Source of the DNA: Watersipora subatra
Taxonomy: Eukaryota > Bryozoa > Gymnolaemata > Cheilostomatida > Watersiporidae
Assembly: GCF_963576615.1 (NCBI RefSeq)
Contig: NC_088711.1
Coordinates: 20,554,182 to 20,618,181, forward strand
Reading direction: 5' to 3'
Length of the DNA: 64,000 nt
A program made the position numbers and the translations under genes. This document shows, piece after piece, positions 37,801 to 50,901 of this stretch (position 1 is its first letter; every line of letters starts with the position of its first letter). The notes beneath the pieces are model-generated. The model worked only from the letters and a program-made list of their open reading frames with translations. It did no database searches and was not told the DNA's origin.

Positions 37801-38278
37801 TGAAAGCAATATGTTTTTTGTAATTTCAGTGCTTTTAAGAATGGGAGATTGTGCATGTGATGCTTTAATAATATTTCAGGGAGTTTGATAAAATTAAAAG
37901 TTAATTAGATTTAAGCTTTGTTGACTTTTGTAACATTGTAACAGGTCCACAATATTTGGTGTAGCGATAGACAGCAGCATATGCTAGAGTAGCATGCTTT
38001 AGCATTGTGTACACGAGAAGATGAGGTTCAACATCAAATTATCCAAAATATTATATAAGTACAGTCAATTTCTTCTGAAATCCCTTTGGATTCCGCTTCC
38101 TCGGACTTTCAGTTGTTCGAAAAACATCGAGGTCCCGACGATTGTCCAATGCGGCTATGTCTGCTTGACAAATGACAACTTTGACTGATAGGTTGCTCTC
38201 AGGACAGACGAGGTGAGTGACGCGTGGGCATGAGTTGTTACTCCTCCTTTAGGAGATTGTTTTAAGGATATTATAATA
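34861..38278. other. gene-free stretch
   Basis: Several open frames of 70-90 codons occur but none has family resemblance or matching splice sites. A stretch at about 38060-38140 (CAGTCAATTTCTTCTGAAAT onward) resembles the end of another TA-flanked element, without a partner end. Confidence 0.45.
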
Positions 38279-39050
38279 CAGTGGAATCTCAGTTCTCGAA
38301 CGCTTCAGTTTTCGACCAATTTGGTTTTCGACCAGAGATTTTGAGATTTGTTCGTTTCAGATCTCGAACATAAATTAGGCTCTCGACCAAACCGGAACAT
38401 GCGCATTGGAATAGGAACAGCTCCGGAAACCGCATGAAAATCTTTGTAAACAAACGGAGAAGCAATTTACGCTTCATAAATTCTTTACAAAAAGAGAGAA
38501 ACCATCTGGGATGACGTCTCCTCTCTCGAAGAGATTTTTTAGGGAAATAACTCATCCAGTTGAGTTACCCTAAATTGTTTTGGAGAAGGATTCTCCTTCA
38601 AAGATGTGAAGTAACCGCGCCATTGCTGTTAATACTTTCTTTTTCTTACGGATTTTGATGTAACTGATCTGTTGCATTTTTTTCTGTTTCATTATCAATT
38701 TCTGCAATTTTTAGTATTGTATCTTACCCTTTGATGTTTTAAGAGCAAAACATACAAAATGTTTACTTTTGTTTTCTTTTTCATCGTCATAAATGGAAAA
38801 CCTTTTATTAAATTTAAACACGATCAATATCTACCCATCTTTATTTATAGTATGCAGTATACAGTAAAATGGTGTAAAATGTTGAAAAAATACTTTACCG
38901 AAGTTGTTGTCTCATCTTGGAATGGATTAAAATTTACATTAATTTATTCTAATGGGGAAAATTGTTTCGGATCTCGAACATCTCGGTTTTCGAACAACCT
39001 TCTGGAATGGATTATGTTCGAGAACACGGATTATGTTCGAGGTTCCGCTG
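38279..39050. mobile_element. TA-flanked mariner/pogo-like element
   Basis: The left end CAGTGGAATCTCAGTTCTCG and the right end (inverse CAGCGGAACCTCGAACATAA) are inverted repeats with further shared TTCGAACA, TTTTCGA and CTCGAAC words. TA flanks it at 38277-38278 and 39051-39052. The interior is non-coding. Confidence 0.75.
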
Positions 39051-39661
39051 TACATGCCGCTAGCCTTGCCTTTCCGCTGATTCCATTGATGCGGCTATTC
39101 CTTGCCCTTCGGTCGCCATACCAAGGAGAGTCATAAACACGTCGGCCGTCATTTTGATGGGAAAAGTTTAACGTGTAATACTTGACAAAGACATGACGCA
39201 GTCTTCTTCATGACAGATAGATGCCAAACAGCTTATGTAAGAAAGCTTTTGATTCACATGAATATAAGCAATCTCAAACACACCTGTCTCTACATGGCAA
39301 AGACATAGCGCTGCTATGAGATAACGTTTACGACCAGCATAAATATTTGTAGTCAGATGTTACATCTGTCTCTCGTAATATTTGACACTCTCGGTGCTCC
39401 TCTTATCGACCTTCACACTGACTTACTAATCATCTATGCGCGGCAGCGAAGGTCACTCTGACTGATGCCTTTTATGATGATATTGAATAATTACTTCAAT
39501 AATGCATTCTCAGAGTAAAACACAAGCTAGCACTTGTTTTACTGTTGCGACAGATATATGATTGGGCATTGGAAAGCTTGGCAAATGGTTTTAATGAAGC
39601 TTCGAAGTTGGTTGCTAGCTATTCAGAGCTAAGGATAAGGAAATGACAATGTGTTGAATCA

Positions 39662-39737
39662 ATGATGCCTTCTAAAGGACTTGTTACTGTGTTACTTATG
39701 CTGAGAATAGCATATGGCACTTATTTACAGCAAAAAG
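39662..39737 (+). CDS. signal-peptide exon of the lectin-like receptor
   Basis: 25 codons plus one base, ending CAGCAAAAAG|GTAACA in phase 1, which is the phase needed by the GG|TGT start of the exon at 43989. MetMet is followed by a short basic n-region, a hydrophobic core [10 protein letters not shown] and an AYG cleavage-site-like end. It was found by phase and signal-peptide logic, so confirmation by transcript would be needed. Confidence 0.7.
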
Positions 39738-42700
39738 GTAACAGTCGACTTATTATATAAAATAATCATAATAATGTGATATAACTATAAAAGTATAGAA
39801 ACTATTAGAAGCATAGTAAAACTACATTATTTATATATGTGCAACTTTTTAGTTGTTATAATTATAAATAATAATATTGTATATATTATATACAATATAT
39901 TGTATTATATATAAATAATAAGTTGTTTATAATTATAAACAGAATGTTTTTCGTTACATGTCAAAAGGAAAAAAATGAAAAAATGGTATTCAGGAATTAT
40001 TGCGTGAGTTGAACAAACGTGTTGTAAAAGTTGATAATCTAACAGTATTTACATGTATATAATTTATTTATTTTGTAGCTAAGTATTGTTTTGGGATATT
40101 TCATGTCTGTGAGAGTCATTTTGAAAAAATACATTCTGTGTGCGTTTTTGTTTATTATTTCAAAAGCAGACAATCTTGATTTTATGTTTTTAAGTATTTG
40201 CAACTGGAGCACTACTTAGTGAACAAATTGTTTGTTAATTACACAGTGGTCTTGTTTGCTCTAAAAATTCATGTGTAAACCTGTAGAAGCTGTAACGATA
40301 CTCAGGTGATCTCCAAATACCTTTTACTGCTTGATTGAGTGAAGAAAACTTGGTTTTAGGAACTAAACACAGTGATTCTGTCTGTTTGTGTTTTCATGAC
40401 TATCAAGGTCAATTGCGTTTCACTCTATGACCATCTTGTGACAGGCTGGAGGGTGCAGGTGCTTTTACACAGCCATTGTGAGCTCTTGAATGACTTCACT
40501 TCTCATTTCAGACTAGACAATACTTTCTTTTACGAATTCAAGACTTCGTACTATACTAAAAGTTTTAGATCGAAATGATTGAAATCCGAATGTTTTACAA
40601 TAAATGGTTGGTTATAAACACATGCTTTGCTTATCATCCACTGTGATACAAGGGAATAAGGCTTATATACTGATTGCGGAGTTAGCTGGCTGTGTGAAAT
40701 GATTGCAACTCTGATTCACTCCAGATACATGTCAAACTATTTAAGTTACTTTGTTATCTATCACTAAAAAGTTATGTTCACTTATAAAACACATACAGCT
40801 TTTCTCACGACTGTCTAGTAACTAATCACTACAACTGGCTTTTCAGAAACGATATTTTTGCTCACAACTAGAGGGTACATTTACATTATGTAGGTCAAGG
40901 TCGTATGTGTTTGGGCAATTTCTTGAATATCTCTGATGTCCGCTTTGCTTTCTACAAGCAAAGGCTGCCAGTGTTACATTGTTACATAAACAATAGCTCT
41001 GTGAACTTGGCTGGACATGTTTGAACTCAGCCGTAGGAGAGCCTCTACAACTGTGGACATGACTAGTTGCAGGGAGTGATTTAAGCTGGACGCCATGTTT
41101 GTCACCACCATTGACCTTTTCTGAGACTTAAACTTTAACCTGCTGTTAGTAGGTCTGGGGCTCTGAACCACTTGGCCAGGCCTAATATGGCATAGCAAAG
41201 AACTAACCGAGCAGAATAATTCAATATACTCTTAATTTATTATATCTTAATGTTATACTTGATTTTATTAAATCTTAATATTATACTTTGCATAATTTCT
41301 GTAATTATACTCTGTATAATATTCATCTATGCGAATATTATACAGATACAGAATATATTATAGATACAGCAGTTGTGTGTCGGTCTCTTTTTAACCAATC
41401 ATTTGTGCACTGGTAGACCATGAGATGTGGTGGTAGAAATTGTATAGATAAAATATAGGCTACTGTTTAAACACAAATTTTAAATTGTCTTCAGCACGTA
41501 TATACCACTATTAGTTAGGCAAGTATAATGTAACTTTCAGAAACATCATTTGATATCATCAATGTTGAAACCGGTTTAGTTTTCATATCCCAAGGTATGC
41601 CTACTGTTAAATCTGAGTAAATATTTGAATTGAAAGTCAAACATAATTAGTTATATTCATTGTTAGTTTATGTAGTAGCTTTTTCAAGGAGTGTATGAGT
41701 GGTCAACTCTTTTTTAAGGAGTGTATGAATGGTCAACTCGTTTCTAGGGGTATCCGAATAATTTTCAAATAGTTTTACTGTTATCTGAAAGAAATGTCGG
41801 AGGTCTTATCAGCACCTTTGTTTTCAATAAGTTGAATAAATTTAATTCTACTTCTAAAATATTGTCACCGATTTATTGCATCAACAGATATTCTCAGTGC
41901 ACTCGTGTTACATTGGTAAAACAGGTTCAATATTTCCTCGATATAATATCTTCATTTTGCTCTGCTACGTTTACCTGCCATGCAAGTTGTATATTTGTAA
42001 CCGTGGTAATCGTACACGGTGCCTTTTATATATTCGTATGCAAGTATTTAAGATAGCTTTATTTTGCTGTAGATATAAAATAGCTATCATCTATAAGGTT
42101 GCTTTGGTATTTATATAAATGTATAAGGTAGTCTAAAAATAATAAATGTTTGTAATAGTGACATTAGCGACTGTAGCGATAATAATACATGACTGCAACT
42201 TTATAATTGATCAGCATGTTGTTACATTTAAAATAAACAGCCCTTGAAAGCTTGAAATGTGAGAACGTGATGCGGTAGGCAGCTGCGTAAGCTTCTCTCT
42301 TCCTAAATCAATAGAATACTGAACATTTGATATTCTCCTTTGACTCATACAAACAACTTGTAAAGCAGCATCATGCTGTCACAATTGTAATCACTAAAAG
42401 TTGTTTTTTTGAGTAAAACCAAAAAATCCTTATAAGTTGGTTTATTCTTCAAAACTATCTGAAATGACTTTTTCTGCTTCTCAGCCATCATAAAATTTTG
42501 CTAAACTTTTAATAAAGCATTACAGGGTTTAAAATTAATTATCATTCAAACAGATTCAAGCTATCACTTTACGATAATGAACACTCAAAATCTGTTTCGG
42601 TGTGGCTGAAGTTACTACTCGGAATTGTGTGACCATAAAATGGAATTCCCAAAAATGAGTAGTCACCATGTGAAGAGTGTCTAAAGTGTAGATCACAGTA

Positions 42701-45700
42701 TATGTATTGTATTATAACTGAACGGTGAAGTAAGACTATGAGTCAGTTATAGGAAAGGAAAAACAATATCATTGGTTAAAAATGAGGTGACCAGGTTTGA
42801 ATCTAATAGTAACATTCAGCAGTCACCTTTGATCATCTGACCTATTACTGTATATTATTTGAACAGCGATTGTTCGTTCTTATTTAGACTATAACTATTA
42901 CATGTATTTAACTGTTAAACTTTTAACAAAATATCATTTATTTAAAAACTGCAGTAAGCCTGAGATTTCTTTTGTTTTTAACCAAATAGCCCACTGGTGG
43001 CTGTTTAAAAGAATGGTTCTTAGTAATGACATAATTTTTAAAACCAAATATTTTTGGTGACCTTACGGAAGATGAGGCGCGTATGCGTGTGGAGTTTGAA
43101 TGAAATTAGCCAAACAATGTGGAAACACAGCATTTACACGAACAAACAGACAGACACACAAACAGACAGACACACAAACAGACAGACAGACAGACACACA
43201 AACAGACAGACACACAAACAGACAGACACACAAACAGACAGACACACAAACAGACAGACACACAAACAGACAGACACACAAACAAACAGACACACAAACA
43301 GACAGACACACAAACAGACAGACACACAAACAGACAGACACACAAACAGACAGACACACAAACAGACAGACACACAAACAGACAGACACACAAACAGACA
43401 GACACACAAACAGACAGACACACAAACAGACAGACACACAAACAGACAGACACACAAGCAGACAGACACACAAACAGACAGACACACAAACAGACAGACA
43501 CACAAACAGACAGACACACAAACAGACAGACACACAAACAGACAGACACACAATGACACGGACAAACAGACAGACACACAAACAGACAGACACACAAACA
43601 GACAGACACACAATAACAAAGTTGGATTTATTAACATAGATGTGTATTTAAAATTATTTTAGGATTGTTTTTGTGGTTCACGATTTCTGGCAGCAAAAGT
43701 CTCAGTATCCTGCTTGAGAAATTGTTGACTTGTAGCAATACCTCATCGCTTTGATCTTGAGTCTGCTTACTTGTCATCTTTTTATGAATGTGGGATGACT
43801 TGAGTAGACTAGTTGCTGATACTTTTATGATTCGCTAGTAACAGTATTTCACAAGACCTCATTGTTGTCATTGTATGAAAGGACTAGTATACTATTAATC
43901 ATGCATGCAAATGTCAAGGAATTCCGAGTCGAGTACTTTATAAATTTAGATTGCAAATAGTACCACATTTCGCACTGTTTTATTTCAGGGTGTCTAGAAT
44001 CTGGATACTGCTATGACATCTGGCAGTTCAGCACGCCAGTAACAAAGCAGCAGGCTCAGCAGAAGTGTATAGAGGAGAAACAGACGCTGGCCACCATTGG
44101 ATCCAGGGATGACGAGATAGAGCTAGAGAGACTCCTAACAACTGATGCATGGATTGGTCTCAGCATGACCGCTAGGGACCAGTTTTATTGGCTCGGTGGT
44201 AGGTAGCAAGAGATCTTTGTGGTGAGGGTAAACAGGGTGCTTCAGGGCACAGACAGTAAATGTTTTAGCTTAGCGTAAGAGCGGGTTAATTTATCTGTCT
44301 CAGTGTGTGAGAGTGACAGTTGTATATCGTAAAAAGCGAAATTTTACTATAATAAAAGCTGTGTCTGTCCTCGCATTCATCTGTCAAAAGCTTACAGGTT
44401 AGAAAAATATATTGCTCTCAATAGGATTTGAACTCATGATCATCCGCTAGGTAGGACAATGCTTTACCACCTGCACCAATCGACTGCCTCAAATTGTTTT
44501 GGAATAGATTAGTTAATTATTCTTTGTGCTTTATTGGCATACTCGACTACCATGGTACTAGTAATAATAATGTATTTATATCTTAACTGAAACTATTTCA
44601 TTTAAAATAATAATATTAAAATTCGGTCTATTCGTGGTCTACTTTCTGGGTATCAAAGATTATATATATTTGTATATACAGTCTTCGATACTCAAAAATA
44701 TATATACTTGTATATATTTCAAAACTGCAAAACATATAGCCCATGAGATTTAATTTGTTATTATTTATTCTGCTAAAAATGAATAGACTGCTCCATAAAG
44801 GTTGTTGTTAAACCTTTTATTTGTGCTAGTACCCTGTGTCATGAGATATCATCAGGTGTAATACACAAAAAATAGGTAGCTGCACAACTATTCAGCAGCA
44901 GAAGGTGGTTGATTGGCTAAAGTTTTGAGGGTCTGCCTACGAAGCTGACTGTCATCAGTTCGAGTCCCGTTGAAAGCATTCTTTTTTTAAATGCTTACCC
45001 TGGCTTTGGGCAGACGAAGGGCAGGGCTCTCATTACAGTGAAGATTAACAGATATTTAAATAGGCTACAAGCAAAGTTTAATATAATGTTGAGAGTGTTA
45101 AGAATAATTTACTTTCAAATAATTATCACGATAAAATGCAATAATTGTTCCAATTTACTATTTTTATTTGATATTATGATAGAATGTTTTTTGATTAAGG
45201 AGTTTTGTTGCACAGCATGTGAAAATAATTTGATTTATAACTGATAGTTTGTAATAATTTAATAAATAAAGTATTTTAAAATTATTTTCATATCATTAGA
45301 AGATTTTCTTTTAAACTTGTTCAGTGTTTAAACTATACCGATGAGTGCAGTTATCACTTCAATATTTTGTTTCCAGTTTCACTTTTTGCTATTTTTAGCC
45401 ATATTTCTGCACTAATTTAAAGAAACTATATAACATGCATGAGAGCTTATTTATAATTTTAACACAAGATAGTTTGTTACTTGATATAATATACATTCAT
45501 AGGCTAGATGAGTCTTGCTCCTTGTCTTGATTTATAATATTATCTTCCAAACCTTCCAGTAGTGAAAGATATGAGTAAAACTATAGAACTAAATTGTTGC
45601 ATTGTATTGTAGAGACCATGTGGTATGAAAACCCGATTCCAGGCGGTGATATTATTACAGCCGGCAACTTTGGTACGGGTTGTCTGTTGCTCAACAGAGA

Positions 45701-48700
45701 TGAGCTACGCGATGGCTCCTGCAACTATGTTCTTCCATATATTTGTGAGTTTCATGATGAATCTACAGCAAATTTAGGTAAGAACACTCGCTGTGTGCTA
45801 CAAGCTTTACCAAATATAAAATTTATTTCAGCGTTCAACCATCCCCGAGGTCAGCCTTTCATAGCCTTTCATAGTCATTTTTAAAAATGACTGTGAAAGG
45901 CTAAACAATTTTAAAGTTGAAATTAAAATAAAAATAGCAATTTTTTTAACGAAGACAGCTATTTTTGTGGATGGTTTAAACATAAATCTGCCACATGAGC
46001 TGTCTAAATTTCATTCCCTCAGCCTAGGTGAAAGTTGGGAAAGGGTCCTCAGCCGCAACAGACTTTGCACTTAATATGAAGCGCTTCCATCATTTCTAAA
46101 AGCTGGCCATCATTTGTATGACTGGGCTCTGGGAAAAGGTATAAACTCGGAAGAATAAACTGTGAAAACAGATAGTAGAAATCCTACTAATTCTAACTTT
46201 TATCCTCGTAACATAGTTGATATTCAAAGCTCTTTTAGGAGACTCTGAAGGTTGTTGAAGTTGTCTAATCATCATATATAGGTTTTAGTGTATTTGACTA
46301 TCGTTTGTTGTAAATTTAACCCTTACTTGTTCCTGCAATGACTCATTGATCCTACATGCATTACTCTGCTCGGTGTCACTCACAGTGTGCACACTTGTAG
46401 CTGTTAGTCAAAAAGGTATATTCTATTCGAAACTCATTGCTGATGTTAGAAGCAGTGAGTGTTTGTTTAATTTATTTGTATTTGATGAAGATTGTATATA
46501 TATATAGTTGTGTACATCTCATAAAACCTCTATTTGAACGCCGTGACACTGTATCAACCCTTCCTCTATAGTGGCATTTTATCAAAAGTGGCTTTCAAAA
46601 AGAAAGGTTCCACTGCATTTTTTGACTAACTCTTCAAAATTTTGGGAAAATAAATTTAATCCTTTTACAGGCGAAGCGAGCCTAGCTTTGCCTATATTTT
46701 GTGCTTTCTTTTGGGTAGAGCGACATTAATGCTGTTGTCCTCAGCGTTTTTGCTAAACCGTTTTTCATATGCGTCAAAGTTTCAGGCGGAGTTAAACAAA
46801 AAAATTGCTTGAAGAAAACAATCTTAGAGAGATATTGTTATTAATTATTTCGATGGTGGCACTTTTAAAGTTTTAAAAAAAAAACTGAAAAGCTTTGGAG
46901 TTAAAAAAATGACTTCTGCACACCATAACGATAGCTGGTATTATGTCATACGGTGTTCTTAAAGCGTATTCTCATTGTTCATCAAAATACTTTAAAGTCT
47001 TCAGGTCAGATTGTAAACCACCTTATGGACAAATCTAAAGATAATGGATCAGATTTAGACCTTAGTGACTTCGAATCAGATTGTAATTCTGATAATTGTG
47101 GTGATCGATCTTTTTAGGTACACCGTCACTAAAACCATGGCAACCACTACAGCAACAATGAGAAAAAGTTAATTGTTATTGATAAACATGACTGTATTAT
47201 TATTGAAAATATTGTTATAATTATTATGACATTATTAGTCATTATTAGTAAGATTTTGTGGACACTTTTCTACTGAAAGCTTGCTATGATAGGTTTGTAA
47301 AGATAATAGAATGTCAAAGTGGTAGTATAATAGAAATACTGCTCAATTAAAGGTGATGTTCAAATAGAGGTTTTACAGTATATTAAAAGCGCTGTAACGT
47401 CTTGATTACTTGGTACTCTCTGTTGCAAGGGTTTTTGCTGTTTTAGGATGTGATGGCCCTGCCTCACAGTTAAATACTAGATGGGTGTGCATGAAGGGAG
47501 AGGAATTGTCTGGAGTGGAAGGCTTGAGGTGGGTGCAAGCAGCCCGAAATTGTATCAAATACAAGGGAAACTTACTGATACTCAGAGTAGGAGAGCTGGA
47601 AAAGGTCGGTATTTAGGCTAAAAGCCTAAAATTTGCTACAGAAAGTTTCTTTTCTTTGTGTTGTTTTAGTAGAGTTAACTAGTAAACGAAGTAGACTCAC
47701 TTTTTGCCAGGTCATGGCTCTATGGGAGAATAGCTTCACTAGCAGTGTATAAGCTAATACTGAAGCTAAATTAGGCATTTGAAAATTTTAAACACTAACA
47801 TTTTATTACTTTAAAAATTATTTTACATTTCAAATGAAATTGTTGTGAATTAAATAGACTGTGATTAGAGGGTATCTGGTTCTGTTTATAATTAGTCCCT
47901 ATTTATTTTGACTTGAATATTTGTTAATCAGGTGCAGGAAATGTTAGTAGACAAAAGTGGCCACTACTGGACTGCCGGAACTCGTATTATCACTAAGTGG
48001 GATGAAGGTATGTATAATTGTTATGAAGGTAGAGTATGTGTAGCAATGATGAGGGAGAGTATGTACGGATATGATAAGAGTATGTATAAATTTTGTGAGG
48101 GTATCTATAGAAGTGTAAAAGGTAAATGTAGATATTAGGATTGTATGTTTAGATTTAATGCGGGCGTCCAGAGATATGATGAGGGTATGCATAGATTTAA
48201 ACCATAACTGCCACAAACAGCTTTTATTGTTTTTCTATAGGTAAATCAGACACGCTGATTTCGATTTTGTACCCGAAATAAAAATTGGTCCACTAACTTT
48301 CAAAGCCATTTTTGTTTTTGAAGGCTTTTTACAACGATTTAATATCAGTGTCGCAAACGACACTACAAGCCCCGCCCATAAATATTAGCATTTCCGGAAC
48401 AGAAATTGGGGATGTTTAGTCCAATCTAGAATTATAGAGATGGGTATCTTAAAACCCATTATTCTCTAAATTCAGCCTTCAAAATAATCTCAGCCTTTTT
48501 TGAAAGGCAGATAAGCTATTTAACATTGCTTGCAGCTTGTTACAGGGTGTTTAATAGGCTGAACATCCAGAAAAATAAGCTCAAAAAACGCGATTTTATA
48601 ATTTACGATTGGGTCAATTGTAAGCTAAGTTACGCCACGAAATTGATGACATGCGCTAAATAGCCAACGCCTTCTAAATGACATCGTTTTTGAGACAAAA

Positions 48701-50861
48701 TGCAAATTAATCTCAAAATTGTTTGCAATTTTTTTATTGAGGCAATAAATATGAAAAATAGTGTAGCCATGGTGATCAGCATAGTTTATTTGCTATTTGA
48801 AAAAACTTATACTTGGGATTGTGGCAGTTATGGTTTGATGGGGTATCTATACACGTTATGGAGACTTGTATGAATATGATGAGGTTATCTACGGATATCA
48901 TAAGGGTATGTTTAGATTCGATGAAAGTGTGTATATGCATAATATGTATGATGTATAATATATCATACACATAATATATATATGACATAAGGTTTCCATA
49001 GATGTGATGGGGTTTGGGATGAGAGTTTGTATAGATATGGTAAGGATATCTATAGATATCATGAGGATATTTATAGATATCATGAGGATATTTATAGATA
49101 TCATGAGGATATTTATAGATATCATGAGGATATTTATAGATAGCATGAGGATATTTATAGATATCATGAGGATATCTATAGATATCATGAGGATATTTAT
49201 AGATTTGATAAAGGCTCATATAGATGTTATAATCATGAAAAGATTTATAGACTTAGTACGCAAGTATGTCTGCTGAAAACAACAATATTAGGAAAACAAT
49301 TAGTAAATGTTATGTCTAAATTTTTAAAAACAAACAAACATGTTTAGTTACTAGTAATAGTAACTCCTATAGTTTGGAACTTATCTTTGCTACAGGTAAT
49401 ATTATGGTTAATCCATACAGCCTGATTTGGGCAGAAGAGATTAGCGCAAATCCTAATGTGGAAGAAGCCTTGATAAAGGACGTGTGTGCGTATCTGTCAG
49501 AGGAGCAGAAGGGTCTCATTCATAAGCTATGTGAAGATACTCTGAGCCTGGCCGTCTGCTCACGGCGTAAGCTTCTTCAAAATGTCAAAAGTTTACAATT
49601 TATCTACTGCTGGGCAGTTCAGCATGTTAATATGGTTGGCCAACATGTGAAGTGCTCAAGTTGGTATAGTGTATCACTTAAAATGTGATTTATTGTATAC
49701 ATATTTTATTACAAATAATGAAAAGTAACATTAAAATAATAAATAAAAATAATAATTCGTCATATATCATGTTTTCTAGCTCACTGCACTGACATCGTCT
49801 CTACTAGCGATATCTATAAAAATGCATTATTTAACCCTAACATAGCGTAGTCCTTTAAAGTACCAGCCCCATGCTCATGAAAATCATACAAAAGGTTTTG
49901 TGAGGTAAAAACTGCAGTAGCTTCTTGTTTCTTGCTTGATTTACTCATTGATTGATTGGTGATTTATTGATTGATGAATCATGTATTGATGACTCCTATC
50001 ATTGGATTGACGACTCGAGAAATTTAAACAAAGAGCTCCTCTTCATTGGCTGACTATTAACCTCCTGATGGACTTTGAAGTCACTCTCAACATATCACTA
50101 CACTAGCTGAATGCATGGCAGTGCACGGGTAATAAAATACTCTCCTAGTGAATTTGAGTAACTTAAGCTGGTAACTTAAGCTAGTCTAAGTCTTTACTAT
50201 AATAAGACCCGTGTTTGAGGCCAGTTTAATAACCATTGCGTTACACGTAACGATCTCGGAAGGAACCACTAATACTTTCCCAAGTGCTTCAAGCATGCGT
50301 ATTTTTTAATTGATGTAATGAGTATGACCAGCATTATTCCATTGTATAGAAATGTAGCTGCTTGGCTGAGTGGATAGAATGTCTGCCCGCAAACCCGGAA
50401 GTTCTGAGTTCAAAAATGTTTGGAGGTGGATTTTTGCACCTAAGACTTTATCACTAAAACTGGAAACACGAAACACTAGACACAGAATGCGAAACAACGA
50501 AAAAACAAATAAATGTCATAAACTGAGATTTATATAAATGGATGTAAAATGTATATAAGAGATATGAGTAGTCACTTTGGCCATTCTATAAACAAAACTT
50601 TATCATCTATTTGTAAACTCTTCGCTAACTTAGTTTACACTGATGAATGTTTGGGATGTTTTTAAATTCTATAGATACCATGTTGCTTACATTATCAGTG
50701 CCACATCAGGTCATCTTTTTGTTTTAGCAGTTGATGAGAGATTTATAACAACAACTGAAGTTACAAATATCGGCTCTCGCGGTACGCTCGGAGACCAAAA
50801 CGAAGGTAATGCTGCTGTCTTATACCAATACAGCACCTTTTATGTTTGAAAAATGATATCT

Positions 50862-50901
<40 letters not shown>

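Noticed and set aside
38289-38555. 88-codon open frame on the - strand
   Set aside because: It lies inside the TA-flanked element at 38279-39050 and overlaps its terminal repeat.
43133-43620. CRISPR-like repeat array
   Set aside because: There are no unique spacers; it is a simple tandem repeat in animal intron DNA.
43054-43662. Long open frames on both strands rich in Thr/Gln/Asp/Arg or Cys/Val/Leu
   Set aside because: They are produced by the stop-free 16-bp repeat unit and lie in an intron of the lectin-like gene.
48776-49276. Opposing open frames with DIMRIFI or YPHDIYK repeats
   Set aside because: Artefact of the 21-bp intron repeat.
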